From positions 1 to 45,426 of the forward strand of contig PAKT01000011.1 of the NCBI GenBank assembly GCA_002710725.1: a stretch of 45,426 nt of DNA, read 5' to 3'. Positions 8,802 to 18,474 of this stretch are shown piece after piece. The notes below the pieces were generated by a model. It worked only from the letters and a program-made list of their open reading frames with translations. It was not told where the DNA came from and did no database searches. The stretch is from Spongiibacteraceae bacterium (GTDB taxonomy: Bacteria > Pseudomonadota > Gammaproteobacteria > Pseudomonadales > Spongiibacteraceae). The position numbers and the translations under genes were made by a program. The first letter of the stretch is position 1, and the number at the start of each line of letters is the position of its first letter.

Positions 8802-9906
8802 GTTTTTTCTCCAGAAACTCTGCGGCGCGTTGCGGCATGCTGAAAATATCCGCCGATGCCGCAAATACCCGGCCGCGCTCACGCCAGGGCGCTGCTGGCG
8901 CTTGAGCAATCTCTCTCAAGGCCGCATTCAGTTGTAATTGAGAGAAAGGGTTTTTAATAACCGCCCCCATTTTCCGTTCGCTGACATAACGGGCGTAGCC
9001 GCAGGCATCCGTCGTCACAACCGGCAAACCCGCCACCATCGCCTCCAACAACACCGTACCGGTATTTTCGCGGTAGGCCGGGTGGAGCAAAACATCCCCA
9101 GCCCACAGGTAATCACTCACCGCGTCCACACCTCCGAGGAAGTGCACCTGCGCCGATACATTGAGATTTCCGGCCAGTTTTTCAAAGCGATCTGAGCGGT
9201 CTTTACCCAGAATCAAAAGCCGGCTTTTTTCGTCGGACTGTAACAGCGCTGCAAAAGCGCGAATGGCTCGATCAAGCCCCTTGGTGCGAAAGCCGCTGCC
9301 GACGAAGAGGACAATTTTCTCCTCGTCCTGCCAGCCAAAGCGCTCGCGCAAGGCTTGGCGTTTGGCTGAATAATCCTCGGGCATAATACGGTCGCGGCGA
9401 ATGCCCGGTGGCAGCAACTGCAGGCGCTCATCCGGTGTTTTGTAGTAGCGCTGATACACCGCTTTTTCCGGCTCGGAGATCAACAGTGAGCGGGTCGCGA
9501 CCGCCGGAGAAAATACCGCCTGCTCCATCGCCAGATACTGGCGGGCTCGCGGCAGGTAGCGATATAGGCGACCTCGCTCCTCATAAACCTTGGCGGCAAA
9601 ACAGCTGTCGGCCGCATAGTAGATATCCAGCCCGGGCATTTTATTAAAACCTACCAGCCGCTCAACACCGGAGGTTTTCACCTGCCCCGGCAAGGCCTCG
9701 GCAAAGGCCCGGTCGCGGGCATGGTTAGTGATACCACTGACCGGCACTTCCCGCACAGTGATGTCGTCAGGCCGCTCACCTTCCCACTCACCGCAAAACA
9801 CGGTAACCCGGTGGCCGCGTTCAATGCAGGCCCGGGCAATGGCCAGCATATCGCGCTGCAAGCCTCCAAACGGAAAAAACTTGAACAGCGCAAAGCCGAA
9901 ATGCAT
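8794..9906 (-). CDS. waaG: LPS core glucosyltransferase WaaG
   Basis: A 370-residue GT-B transferase expected to add the first outer-core hexose to heptose II of the LPS inner core, at the cytoplasmic face of the inner membrane. It starts MHFGFALFKFFPFGGLQRDM, close to known WaaG N-termini, and carries FVGSGFRTKGLDRAIRAF and HPAYRENTGTVLLEAMVAG, the donor-binding E-x7-E region of GT4 enzymes. It directly follows waaC (stop-start contact at 9906) and precedes the kinase gene, the order seen in Pseudomonas. Donor UDP-glucose is known for the family, not shown here. Confidence 0.93.
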   Translation of the reverse strand: MHFGFALFKFFPFGGLQRDMLAIARACIERGHRVTVFCGEWEGERPDDITVREVPVSGITNHARDRAFAEALPGQVKTSGVERLVGFNKMPGLDIYYAADSCFAAKVYEERGRLYRYLPRARQYLAMEQAVFSPAVATRSLLISEPEKAVYQRYYKTPDERLQLLPPGIRRDRIMPEDYSAKRQALRERFGWQDEEKIVLFVGSGFRTKGLDRAIRAFAALLQSDEKSRLLILGKDRSDRFEKLAGNLNVSAQVHFLGGVDAVSDYLWAGDVLLHPAYRENTGTVLLEAMVAGLPVVTTDACGYARYVSERKMGAVIKNPFSQLQLNAALREIAQAPAAPWRERGRVFAASADIFSMPQRAAEFLEKKHD

Positions 9907-10907
9907 CAGCTTGTCTCCTGCTGCAGTTCTTCCACCGCCCGCCAGACCCGGCGCGGGGTGAGCGCGGTCATAACCACCGGGTCGGTGGCGGGTAAATCAC
10001 CGCGGGGGAACTCGCCCGCCAGCAGGTGGCGCTGGTTGGCGCCGTAGGTCCCCACGAGATTGGGCGAGGTGGGACCGTAAAGCGCCACAGTGGGGCGATT
10101 CAGCGCAGCGGACAGATGGCCCAGCCCGGTATCAACCGATACCACAAAGGCCGCGCCTTGCAACTCAGCGGCGACGCCCTGCAGATTCAGCTTGGGCAAC
10201 ACTTTGATTTTCTCTGATATATCAGCCAATCGCAGCGCGCGCTCACGCTCCTCATCATTGCCCCAGGGCAGACGAATTTCATAGCCCTGTTTTACCACCT
10301 GTTTGCACAGCTCACGCCAGTAGGGCTCGGGCCAATGCTTGTCGTGACGAGTCGTGCCGTGCAAAAACACGGCATAGGGATCGCGCTCACCCCCGAGTTT
10401 GAACTTGCTGTAGTCGATAGCGTAGTCGCCGCGACGCGAAGGCTTTTCATAGCCCAGCGCCTGCGCGAACAATTGCCGGGTGCGCTCCACCGCGTGCTGT
10501 TCGCGCGGAATATGAAACTTGCGATGATAGAACCAGGATGCCACTTTCTCTCGTACCGTGGCGCTATCCATTCCCGCTCGCGGCGCCTTGACCAGCCGCA
10601 TCAGCACCGCGCTTTTGAACAGGCCCTGAGCGTCGATAACCAAATCGTAGTTTTCTTTTCGAATCTGAGTTTTGAAAGCCTTCCACTCAATACCCTTCAT
10701 CGCCGCCAGCGGCGACTTGCGCCAGCGCCGGATAGCAACCGTAATAACCCGACCAACCGAGGCATGCCAGGCAGGTATTTCGGCAAACCCCTCTTCGACA
10801 ACCCAGTCGAATACGATTCCGGGAATCGCCTCAGCGGCATCGGTGAGGGCCGGCAGGGTGTGAATCACATCGCCCATCGACGAGGTTTTGATAATCAGTA
10901 CACGCAT
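9906..10907 (-). CDS. waaC: LPS heptosyltransferase I
   Basis: Adds the first L-glycero-D-manno-heptose to Kdo2-lipid A. The 333-residue GT9-family protein begins MRVLIIKTSSMGDVIHTLPAL, the classic WaaC start, and holds DLVIDAQGLFKSA, FLHGTTRHDKHWP, and SVDTGLGHLSAALNRPTVAL, then YGPTSP, the ADP-heptose-binding region. It overlaps the waaF stop and the waaG start by single bases. Loss of WaaC gives deep-rough LPS in relatives, so the operon is likely expressed constitutively. Confidence 0.96.
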   Translation of the reverse strand: MRVLIIKTSSMGDVIHTLPALTDAAEAIPGIVFDWVVEEGFAEIPAWHASVGRVITVAIRRWRKSPLAAMKGIEWKAFKTQIRKENYDLVIDAQGLFKSAVLMRLVKAPRAGMDSATVREKVASWFYHRKFHIPREQHAVERTRQLFAQALGYEKPSRRGDYAIDYSKFKLGGERDPYAVFLHGTTRHDKHWPEPYWRELCKQVVKQGYEIRLPWGNDEERERALRLADISEKIKVLPKLNLQGVAAELQGAAFVVSVDTGLGHLSAALNRPTVALYGPTSPNLVGTYGANQRHLLAGEFPRGDLPATDPVVMTALTPRRVWRAVEELQQETS

Positions 10908-11971
10908 CAGGAGTTATCTTTGCCGCTCAGCTCTACGGCAATCGGCTCATCGGCAAGCAAAGCATCCAGAGATTGAATGACTCGCACCGGCGCCAGATCT
11001 ACCAGACATTTCAGATGCCCCAACGGGCATTCACGTTTGAAACAGGGGCCGCAATCTACCGGAATCTGTTCGATGGCAACGCGCTCGGCCAGCGGCGGCG
11101 TAAAGCCCGGCGAGGTAGAGCCATAGACCACCACCAAGGGCCGGCCCAGAGCCGCCGAAATGTGCATCAGCCCCGAATCGTTGGAAACCACCGCAGACAC
11201 CTGCGACAGAATGTCGATGGCCTGCCCCAGTGAGGTTTTCCCGCAGAGGCTGATGCAGCGCTCGGCAGACGTCGGCGGCAGGGCCGCGCGAATTCGCTCG
11301 GCCACCTCGGCATCCTTGGCTGAGCCCATCAACACCACCTGCCAACCGCGGCCGATATACTCGGCGGCCACCGCCGCGTAATGCTTGTCCGGCCAGCGTT
11401 TGGCGGGGCCAAATTCGGCACCGGGGCAGAGCGCCAGCACAGGCGATTGCAGGCCTTTCTCCGCCAGCAATTTTGCCGCGGCTTTCTGGTCCACCGTCAG
11501 GGCCGGCCGGGGAATCGGCTCAGGCAGGTCCGCCCCCTGCGACAGGGCCAGCGCGACAAAGCGCTCAATCATCAGTGGATAGTCGGATTTGTTCAGCTTG
11601 CGCACATCGTTCAGCAAGCCGTAGCGCATTTCACCGCGCCAACCGGTCCGCTGAGGAATGCCGGCGAAGAAGGGGATCAGGGCAGATTTTAATGAATTCG
11701 GCAGAACAATCGCCTGATCGTAACCGGCCTCGCGCAATTCACGGCCAATCGTGCGCCGGGTGCCCAGCTGCAACTGACCGTGCCCCACCGGCATACTCAG
11801 GCCGCTGCGCACTTCCGGCATCCGGTCGAGCAGAGGCTTGCTCCACTGGGGCGCAAGCACATCAATCTCGCAACCCGGATGACGCTGGCGCAGCACCTTG
11901 AACAGGGTCTGCGCCATAACCATGTCGCCGACCCAGGAAGGTCCAATGATGAGTATGCGACGGTTCGGCAT
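10907..11971 (-). CDS. waaF: LPS heptosyltransferase II
   Basis: Adds the second heptose to the LPS inner core. From the chosen ATG the protein has 354 residues and starts MPNRRILIIGPSWVGDMVMA, as WaaF proteins do; further motifs are LCPGAEFGPAKRWP, and SNDSGLMHISAALGRPLVVV with YGSTSP for ADP-heptose binding. A longer in-frame reading to 12004 would run into ilvE; ATG 11971 lies 8 bp after the ilvE stop and fits the family N-terminus. Neighbours ilvE and waaC repeat the Pseudomonas order. Confidence 0.95.
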   Translation of the reverse strand: MPNRRILIIGPSWVGDMVMAQTLFKVLRQRHPGCEIDVLAPQWSKPLLDRMPEVRSGLSMPVGHGQLQLGTRRTIGRELREAGYDQAIVLPNSLKSALIPFFAGIPQRTGWRGEMRYGLLNDVRKLNKSDYPLMIERFVALALSQGADLPEPIPRPALTVDQKAAAKLLAEKGLQSPVLALCPGAEFGPAKRWPDKHYAAVAAEYIGRGWQVVLMGSAKDAEVAERIRAALPPTSAERCISLCGKTSLGQAIDILSQVSAVVSNDSGLMHISAALGRPLVVVYGSTSPGFTPPLAERVAIEQIPVDCGPCFKRECPLGHLKCLVDLAPVRVIQSLDALLADEPIAVELSGKDNS

Positions 11972-11979
11972 CGATCCGA

Positions 11980-12909
11980 TCAGTCGGCGACCGGCGCCAG
12001 CCATTCGGCCCGGAAGTTGCCGCGACCTTTCACCGAATCGAAGTAAGCATTCTGCAGCTTTTCGGTAATGGGGCCGCGCTTGCCTTCGCCGATGCGGCGC
12101 CCGTCCAGCGACTGAATTGGCAGCACTTCGGCGGCGGTGCCGGTGAAAAAGGCCTCATCGGCGATATAAACCTCATCGCGGGTGATGCGTTTTTCAATGA
12201 TCTCGTAGCCGTTGTCTTCTGCCAGCGCAAAGATGGTGTTGCGGGTAATGCCGTCCAGACAGCTGGTCAGCTCGGGGGTATAGAGCTTGCCGTCGCGAAC
12301 AATAAAAACATTCTCGCCGGAGCCTTCCGCCACATAACCTTCGTTGTCCAGCAGCAGGGCTTCTTCACAACCGCTGTCCAGCGCTTCCTTCAGGGCCAGC
12401 ATCGAGTTGATGTAGTGACCGTTGGCCTTGGCCTTGCACATGGAAATGTTGACGTGATGACGGGTGTAGGACGAGGTGCGCACCTTGATACCGTTGATCT
12501 TGGCTTCCGGCGACATATAGGCCGGCCAGTGCCAGGACGCCACAATCACGTGAGTCTTCAGATTGTCGGCGCGCAGGCCCATGCCTTCGGAGCCGAAAAA
12601 GACCATCGGCCGCAGATAGGCCTCATCCAGGCCGTTTTCACGCACTACATCGCGTTGAGCAGCGTTGAGCACCTCTTTCGAATACGGCACTTCCATATTG
12701 AGGATGTGGGCCGAACGAAACAGACGGTCGGTATGTTCCTTGAGGCGGAAAATGGCCGTACCGTGACTGTCCGTCTTGTAAGCGCGCACGCCCTCGAAGA
12801 CACCGAGACCATAGTGCAGAGTGTGAGTCAGCACATGCACCTTGGCTTCGCGCCAGGGCACCATTTCACCATCAAACCAAATCACGCCATCGCGATCAGC
12901 CATGGACAT
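11980..12909 (-). CDS. ilvE: Branched-chain amino-acid aminotransferase
   Basis: PLP-dependent fold-type IV transaminase interconverting Val, Leu and Ile with their keto acids and glutamate. The 309-residue protein has HYGLGVFEGVRAY, the Lys-bearing KANGHYINSMLA segment, EGSGENVFIV and FFTGTAAEVLPI, all typical of IlvE. I keep the first ATG (12909) because GAGGAG lies 8 bases before it; a second ATG two codons on has worse spacing. It lies 27 bp downstream of glnE, the arrangement known from Pseudomonas, where amino-acid and LPS genes share an operon. Confidence 0.96.
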   Translation of the reverse strand: MSMADRDGVIWFDGEMVPWREAKVHVLTHTLHYGLGVFEGVRAYKTDSHGTAIFRLKEHTDRLFRSAHILNMEVPYSKEVLNAAQRDVVRENGLDEAYLRPMVFFGSEGMGLRADNLKTHVIVASWHWPAYMSPEAKINGIKVRTSSYTRHHVNISMCKAKANGHYINSMLALKEALDSGCEEALLLDNEGYVAEGSGENVFIVRDGKLYTPELTSCLDGITRNTIFALAEDNGYEIIEKRITRDEVYIADEAFFTGTAAEVLPIQSLDGRRIGEGKRGPITEKLQNAYFDSVKGRGNFRAEWLAPVAD

Positions 12910-12936
12910 TGCAGATACTCCTCAAGAAAATTCGTT

Positions 12937-15816
12937 TTACGCTTCGCCCGGTGTCATCCAGTGCTGCCATTGTTCAAGCACTCGCTCCCGCTGCTCCATA
13001 ACCTCGGCAAGGGGCACAATCCCCTTTTCTTCTTGCAGGCTTGAGCGGTGAACAAAACTGCGGAAAGTCTTGTAGGCATCAATCAGAGCAAGAGCCTGAG
13101 CTTCACTTAACAGGCCCTCGGCCTGCAGCGACTCCAGAATCCGGATGTTGTCGGTATATCGCGTGAGCGAGGGGTACCGGCAGGCCTGGGCGAGAACCGC
13201 ATATTGCACCATAAATTCAATATCAACGATACCTCCAAGCCCCTGTTTCAGCTCAAAGCTCTCATTTTTTTTGCTGCTGCTTTCGCCGGAAAGGTGCTCA
13301 CGCATACGGTCGCGCATTTCGACCACCTCCTTGCGCAAGGTCGCCTCGTCACGGGGCTTGGCCAGCAGAGCCGCACGCAGCTCGGCAAAACGCTGCGCCA
13401 AGCCCTCACCGCCCGCTACCACCCGGGCGCGCACCAGCGCCTGATGCTCCCAGGTCCAGGCATTGGTGTACTGGTATTCCTCGAAGGCTTTGAACGACGC
13501 CACCAACAAGCCCGAATTGCCCGACGGGCGCAGCCGCATATCGGCCTCGTAGAGCTGACCCAGCCCTGTGGTCGCGGTGAGAATATGGATCATGCGCTGG
13601 CCGAGCCGGGTTACAAAGGTCGCCGCATCCACCGATCGTTCACCGTCCGTCACCGCGGTGCTTTTCACATCGTGGATAAACACCAGATCCAGATCGGAGC
13701 CATAGCTAAGCTCCAGCCCACCCAGCTTGCCGTAGGCCACCACCACAAAGGGCAGCTCGCTTTCACAACCGGGCAGGTTGCCGTGGCGGGCCTGCATATC
13801 CTGCCAGGCCAGCTCCAGCACGTGGCTGAGCACCACTTCGGCGATGGCGGAGAGGTAATCACTGACTTTCATCAGCGGCAGCGTGCCGACGATTTCCGAG
13901 GCGGCAACGCGCAGAATATGGGCCAACTTGAAATAGCGCAGGGCTTCCATCTGCGCTTCCTGATCCTCTTCCGGTATACGCAGCAGTTGCTGGCGCAGCT
14001 CGCTGTATAACCCTTCTTTATCCGGCACGGAAAACAGACTGTGCTCATTAAGCAGTTCGTCGAGTAGCACCGGGTTGCGGGCCAGCTGCCGCGAAATCCA
14101 GGGGCTGGCATCGCACAGGCGCACCAGGCGACTGAGGGCGCCGGGGTTTTCTATCAGCAGCACCAGATAGGCGGTACGGCGCAGCACCGACTCCACCAGC
14201 GGCAGAATGCGCAGATAGCAGCGGCCCGGCAATTCTGCATCAACGCAGGCATCGAGTAGGCGCGGCAGAAAATCGTACAGTCGCTCGCGGCCGATGCTCT
14301 GCATCCGCTTGACGGTGCCGCCATCCAGCATGGCGAGCGTCAGCCGGGCGACTTCCTCGGCTTCATCAAAGCCAGCGTCCTCCAGCTCGGACAGCAGGAC
14401 TGAATGCTCGGCGCCGTGCAGCAGGTCTTCCCAGGGGCGTTCGGACAGTTCGATTTCATCGCTTTCTTCGGGATCCGCTATTACCGCCTCAAAGTGAGTG
14501 GCCACATTCTCGCGGTGCTGTTGCAGTGCAGCTTCAAAGCCCGCCCAGTTATCAAAACCCATCACCCAGGCCAGCGCCGCGCGCTCTTTAGGCTCCCGGG
14601 GCAACTGCTGGGTTTGACGATCGAGCCAGGCTTGAATGGCGTGTTCGCTGTCGCGTAAAAAGCCGTAAGCGGCTGCCAGCTCGCGCACGGCTTCTACGGG
14701 CAACTGCTCCAGCTCCATCAATTCGTTGAGCACAACCAGCAGCCGTCGCTCCTGCAAGGCGGGCTCGCGACCGCCGCGCACCAGTTGAAAACACTGGGCG
14801 ATAAACTCCACCTCACGAATACCGCCGCTGCCCAGCTTGATATTGTCCTGCAACTGGCGCCGCTTCACCTCGCGCCGGATCATCGACTTCATTTCGCGCA
14901 GGGCTTCTATCACTGAAAAATCAATATAACGCCGATAGACAAAAGGCTTCAGATCGGCCAGCAACCGCTCGCCAGAGGCGATGTCGCCGGCCACGGCCCG
15001 CGCCTTGATCATGGCGTAGCGCTCCCACTCCCGCCCCTGATCCTGGTAGTACTCCTCCATGGCATCGAAGTTGATCACCAATGGGCCGCTCTGGCCGTAG
15101 GGGCGCAGCCGCATATCCATGCGAAACACAAACCCGTCCGCCGTGCGCTGATCAAGGCTGGCAATAAGGCGCTGACCCAGCTTGATAAAAAACTGCTGGT
15201 TATCTACCTGCCGCGCGCCACCCACCGTCTCGCCCGATTCAGGGTAGGTAAAGATCAGGTCGATATCCGAGGACAGGTTCAGCTCACAGGCCCCCAGCTT
15301 GCCCATGGCAATGACCACCAGCCGCTGCGGTTCACCACTTCGCCCCTGGGGCGCACCCCACTCAGCGGCCAGATCCTGATGATGGAAATCAAGCGCTACC
15401 TGCAAGCAGCGGTCAGCCAGCAAGCTGAGGTCGGTGGTGGTTTGTGAGGTATCTGCCAGGCGGTTGAGATCCCGCCAGACAATACGCAGCCAATGTCGGT
15501 TGCGAAAGCGGCGCAGCGCCTTGTCCAGCTCGGCCACCGAGGCCGGCTGGGCCGTAAATGCAAAGTCGCTTTCCGGCGCATCAAGTTCGCCTGCGGACTG
15601 AAGGTCAATCAGCACTTGCGGCAACTGACGCAGGATTTCAAAGCCCGCCTGGGAACTGGCCAATAGCCGGCTCAGCCGCTCGGCAAAAACGGCGTCCTCG
15701 AGGCTGGCTTCGTACCAGGCCCGCTGCTCGTCATTGCAGGCTTGTAACAGCTGCTGCCAGTTACTCGCCAAATCCTCGCGTAAACATTCCGGAACCGTAT
15801 CGACAGGCAGTGCCAT
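12937..15816 (-). CDS. glnE: Glutamine synthetase adenylyltransferase/adenylyl-removing enzyme
   Basis: Bifunctional regulator that adds AMP to, and removes it from, a Tyr of glutamine synthetase in response to PII and glutamine. The 959-residue length matches the family. Two nucleotidyltransferase domains are visible: the N-terminal adenylyl-removing one with MGKLGACELNLSSDIDLIFT near residues 171-190, and the C-terminal adenylyltransferase one with YGKLGGLELSYGSDLDLVF near residue 705, each keeping the G/S-x-D-x-D metal site. It sits 18 bp downstream of the PilB-like ATPase gene and 27 bp ahead of ilvE. Confidence 0.97.
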   Translation of the reverse strand: MALPVDTVPECLREDLASNWQQLLQACNDEQRAWYEASLEDAVFAERLSRLLASSQAGFEILRQLPQVLIDLQSAGELDAPESDFAFTAQPASVAELDKALRRFRNRHWLRIVWRDLNRLADTSQTTTDLSLLADRCLQVALDFHHQDLAAEWGAPQGRSGEPQRLVVIAMGKLGACELNLSSDIDLIFTYPESGETVGGARQVDNQQFFIKLGQRLIASLDQRTADGFVFRMDMRLRPYGQSGPLVINFDAMEEYYQDQGREWERYAMIKARAVAGDIASGERLLADLKPFVYRRYIDFSVIEALREMKSMIRREVKRRQLQDNIKLGSGGIREVEFIAQCFQLVRGGREPALQERRLLVVLNELMELEQLPVEAVRELAAAYGFLRDSEHAIQAWLDRQTQQLPREPKERAALAWVMGFDNWAGFEAALQQHRENVATHFEAVIADPEESDEIELSERPWEDLLHGAEHSVLLSELEDAGFDEAEEVARLTLAMLDGGTVKRMQSIGRERLYDFLPRLLDACVDAELPGRCYLRILPLVESVLRRTAYLVLLIENPGALSRLVRLCDASPWISRQLARNPVLLDELLNEHSLFSVPDKEGLYSELRQQLLRIPEEDQEAQMEALRYFKLAHILRVAASEIVGTLPLMKVSDYLSAIAEVVLSHVLELAWQDMQARHGNLPGCESELPFVVVAYGKLGGLELSYGSDLDLVFIHDVKSTAVTDGERSVDAATFVTRLGQRMIHILTATTGLGQLYEADMRLRPSGNSGLLVASFKAFEEYQYTNAWTWEHQALVRARVVAGGEGLAQRFAELRAALLAKPRDEATLRKEVVEMRDRMREHLSGESSSKKNESFELKQGLGGIVDIEFMVQYAVLAQACRYPSLTRYTDNIRILESLQAEGLLSEAQALALIDAYKTFRSFVHRSSLQEEKGIVPLAEVMEQRERVLEQWQHWMTPGEA

Positions 15817-15834
15817 GAAAGTCCTTAGTGTGAG

Positions 15835-17613
15835 CTAGTTACTTTGCGCGCTGGGTGCCACGCGCATGACTTCGGTAATGGTGGTTTCGCCCGCGGCCAC
15901 TTTCTGGGCGCCGCTCAGGCGCAGGGTTTTCATGCCACCCTTAACCGCGGCCTGGCGCAGACCGGCCAGATTCATATCATTGTTGATCATGCCTTTTACG
16001 GCGTCATCAATAGTCAACACCTCGTAGATGCCCTGACGACCGTAGAAACCGGTATTGCGGCACTCCAGACAACCCTCGGCGCTGTAGACCTGCTTCGGGC
16101 TTTCCGCTCGCCAGGGGGCAATCAGCTGCTGCCAGCCGAGCGAGTCGGTTGCTGCCGGTTGCTTGCAGTGGGGGCAGAGGGTGCGCACCAGGCGCTGGGC
16201 CATTACACCCAGCACCGTTGCTTTGAGCAGGTATGAAGGTATATCCAGCTCCAGCAGCCGGGTAATGGCGCTCGGCGCATCGTTGGTGTGCAAGGTCGCA
16301 ATCACCAGATGGCCGGTAAGCGCCGCCTGCACCGCCATCTCGGCAGTTTCACGGTCACGGATTTCGCCGATCATGATGATATCCGGGTCCTGGCGCAGCA
16401 GCGCCCGCACCCCGGCAGCAAAGCTCAGTCCGATCTGAGAGTGCACCTGCATCTGGTTGAAGCTGCCCTCTACCATTTCGATGGGGTCTTCAATGGTGCA
16501 GACGTTCACATCCGAGGTCGCGATCTGTTTCAGGCTCGAATACAGGGTCGTGGTCTTACCAGAGCCGGTGGGCCCGGTGACCAGCACAATGCCGTTGGGC
16601 TGGTTGATCATCGACTGCCAGCGCTTGAGGTCCTCACCGCGCAGGCCCAGCTGATCAAAGCTGCGCAGCAGGACTTCCGGATCGAAGATCCGCATCACCA
16701 TCTTTTCGCCAAAGGCAGTCGGCAGGGTGGACAGGCGCAGCTCTATCTCGCCGCCGTGAGGATTTTTGGTTTTCAGGCGGCCATCCTGAGGCCGGCGCTT
16801 TTCCGCAAGGTCCATGCGACCGAGAATTTTCAGGCGGCTGATCACCGCCGCCATCACCCCCGCAGGCATCTCGTAGACATTGTAGAGGGCACCGTCGATA
16901 CGAAAGCGCACATTGCCGATGTCCCGCCGCGGCTCGATATGAATGTCGCTGGCCCGCTGATCAAAGGCGTACTGCAGCAGCCAGTCGACAATCTTGACCA
17001 CATGACCGTCGTTGGCGTCCAGATCCTTGGCAGCGCCCATTTGCAGCAGCTGCTCCAGGTTGGTGACGCCGGACTCCTTCTTCTCGGTACCCTGCACCCC
17101 CAGCACCGAATTCGAGAGGCTGTAAAACTCCACCGTATAGCGTGCGATATCCGAGGGCTTGGCCAGCACCTTGCGCAGCGGCTTGCGCAGGGTTGGGGCG
17201 AGGTTGTCTTCCCATTTGCGCTCGAAGGGATCCTGCACACCGACTACCACTTCATCCTCGTTCACCTCCAGCGCCAGAATGCCGTAGCGCTGGGCGAAGG
17301 CGAAAGACATCACCTCGGTGATCGCCGGTACATCAATCTTCAGCGGGTCGATGGGACGATATTCCATGCCACAGTGCTCCGCCAGCCACTGCATCAAAAA
17401 ATCTTCGGTCAGACGACGCCCCGGACGCTTGAGGTTTTCCAGGTCAAAATTGGCAATGTGCTCGACCGGATGAACGGCTTTGCCATCGCGCTTGGACGTA
17501 AAATGGGGGATGCGGCGAAAATCGGCAGCCGTAATATAACCTTCCTGCTCCAGCAGGTTCAGCAGTTGTTTGACCGACAGGGGGCCGGATAGCTTGGGCG
17601 CCGTATTCTGCAT
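15835..17613 (-). CDS. Orphan GspE/PilB-family secretion or pilus ATPase
   Basis: A 592-residue ATPase of the type II secretion / type IV pilus assembly family. An N-terminal MshEN-like region (1-180) precedes the motor: SDIHIEPRR, Walker A GPTGSGKTTT near residue 348, the Asp box CTIEDPIE, Walker B DIIMIGEIRDRET, the His box TGHLVIATLHTND, and a zinc tetracysteine made of CPHC (about 478) and CLEC (about 516). All motor motifs are intact. No prepilin, PilC, PilD or secretin gene is nearby, so its partner machine is encoded elsewhere or it has another role. It heads the minus-strand run into glnE and is divergent from the phosphate genes. Confidence 0.88.
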   Translation of the reverse strand: MQNTAPKLSGPLSVKQLLNLLEQEGYITAADFRRIPHFTSKRDGKAVHPVEHIANFDLENLKRPGRRLTEDFLMQWLAEHCGMEYRPIDPLKIDVPAITEVMSFAFAQRYGILALEVNEDEVVVGVQDPFERKWEDNLAPTLRKPLRKVLAKPSDIARYTVEFYSLSNSVLGVQGTEKKESGVTNLEQLLQMGAAKDLDANDGHVVKIVDWLLQYAFDQRASDIHIEPRRDIGNVRFRIDGALYNVYEMPAGVMAAVISRLKILGRMDLAEKRRPQDGRLKTKNPHGGEIELRLSTLPTAFGEKMVMRIFDPEVLLRSFDQLGLRGEDLKRWQSMINQPNGIVLVTGPTGSGKTTTLYSSLKQIATSDVNVCTIEDPIEMVEGSFNQMQVHSQIGLSFAAGVRALLRQDPDIIMIGEIRDRETAEMAVQAALTGHLVIATLHTNDAPSAITRLLELDIPSYLLKATVLGVMAQRLVRTLCPHCKQPAATDSLGWQQLIAPWRAESPKQVYSAEGCLECRNTGFYGRQGIYEVLTIDDAVKGMINNDMNLAGLRQAAVKGGMKTLRLSGAQKVAAGETTITEVMRVAPSAQSN

Positions 17614-17712
17614 AGAAAATTCCCTAGTCTTTTCACTGTATTATCACAGTCACCCGCCCATAATTACCAGCGTGCAACCGCGCCTGCCCCAAAAGGGCCC
17701 AAAAGATCAACT

Positions 17713-17741
17713 GTTACAATTTTATGACGAGCCAGTATACT
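17713..17741 (+). promoter_or_regulatory. Predicted sigma-70 promoter of the DUF47-pit operon
   Basis: A -35-like GTTACA (17713-17718) and -10 TATACT (17736-17741) are separated by 17 bp; transcription would begin near 17748 and the first gene starts at 17769 behind AGGAG. The -10 lies in a perfect 12-bp palindrome, CCAGTATACTGG (17732-17743), which could be a repressor site or chance. A degenerate Pho-box-like CTGT...CAGTCAC is at 17636-17653, too weak to call. Confidence 0.45.
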
Positions 17742-17768
17742 GGCGGCCTCGCGAAGCAGGAGAGCATT

Positions 17769-18446
17769 ATGGCTGGTAACCCTCTCACCAATTTGTTCGG
17801 AAAATCACCGATCGCCCCCATCCAGCAGCATATGACCAGCGTCCGGGATTGTGCCCAGACGCTGGCCGCCTTTATGGAGGCCGCCTATGCCGGAGATTGG
17901 AGCGCCGCCAAAGAGCAGCAGAAAGCGATCACCAAACTTGAGCACGAAGCCGACAAGCTGAAAAAGCAGGTTCGGATTCAACTGCCCAAGAGCCTGTTTC
18001 TGCCGGTTCCGCGCTCGGACCTGCTGGATCTGGTGGGGGTACAGGATCACATCGCCAATCTGTCCAAGGATATTGCCGGCCTCATGCTCGGCCGCCAGAT
18101 GGAAATTCCGGAAAAGCTGACCGACCTGATGCGCGACTACCTCAAACTCGCCATCGATACCGTCAATCAGGCGCATCGCGCCATTGACGAGTTGGACGAG
18201 TTGCTGGAAAGCGGCTTTCGCGGTCGCGAGGTGGACTTTGTGGAATCTCTGATCAACGAGCTGGACAAGCTCGAACACGAAAATGACAAGGCCCAGGTCA
18301 AAATCAGAGCCGCGCTGTTCAAACTGGAAGATTCGCTGCCGCCCGTCAATGTCATGTTCCTCTATCGGATCATCGACTGGGTAGGTGAACTGGCCAACGA
18401 AGCACAGAAAGTAGGTTCGCGCCTGCAGATTCTGCTGGCCCGTTAA
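17769..18446 (+). CDS. DUF47/PhoU-like phosphate transport accessory protein
   Basis: A 225-residue helical protein of the DUF47 (PhoU-like, TIGR00153) family, commonly encoded just before Pit-type phosphate transporters and thought to regulate them. Visible features: MAGNPLTNLFGKSPI at the start, a central LPVPRSDLLDLVGVQDHIAN motif shared by the family, and long charged helices thereafter. I chose ATG 17769, preceded by AGGAG at good spacing; a reading from 17724 overlaps the promoter. The transporter gene follows after 28 bp, supporting a shared operon. Confidence 0.92.
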   Translation: MAGNPLTNLFGKSPIAPIQQHMTSVRDCAQTLAAFMEAAYAGDWSAAKEQQKAITKLEHEADKLKKQVRIQLPKSLFLPVPRSDLLDLVGVQDHIANLSKDIAGLMLGRQMEIPEKLTDLMRDYLKLAIDTVNQAHRAIDELDELLESGFRGREVDFVESLINELDKLEHENDKAQVKIRAALFKLEDSLPPVNVMFLYRIIDWVGELANEAQKVGSRLQILLAR

Positions 18447-18474
18447 CGAACCACGACAAATTTGGGGATAACAC

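Noticed and set aside
16288-17592. A 434-codon plus-strand frame opposite the PilB-like gene
   Set aside because: Its product is His/Gln-rich without motifs, and the minus strand encodes an intact ATPase.
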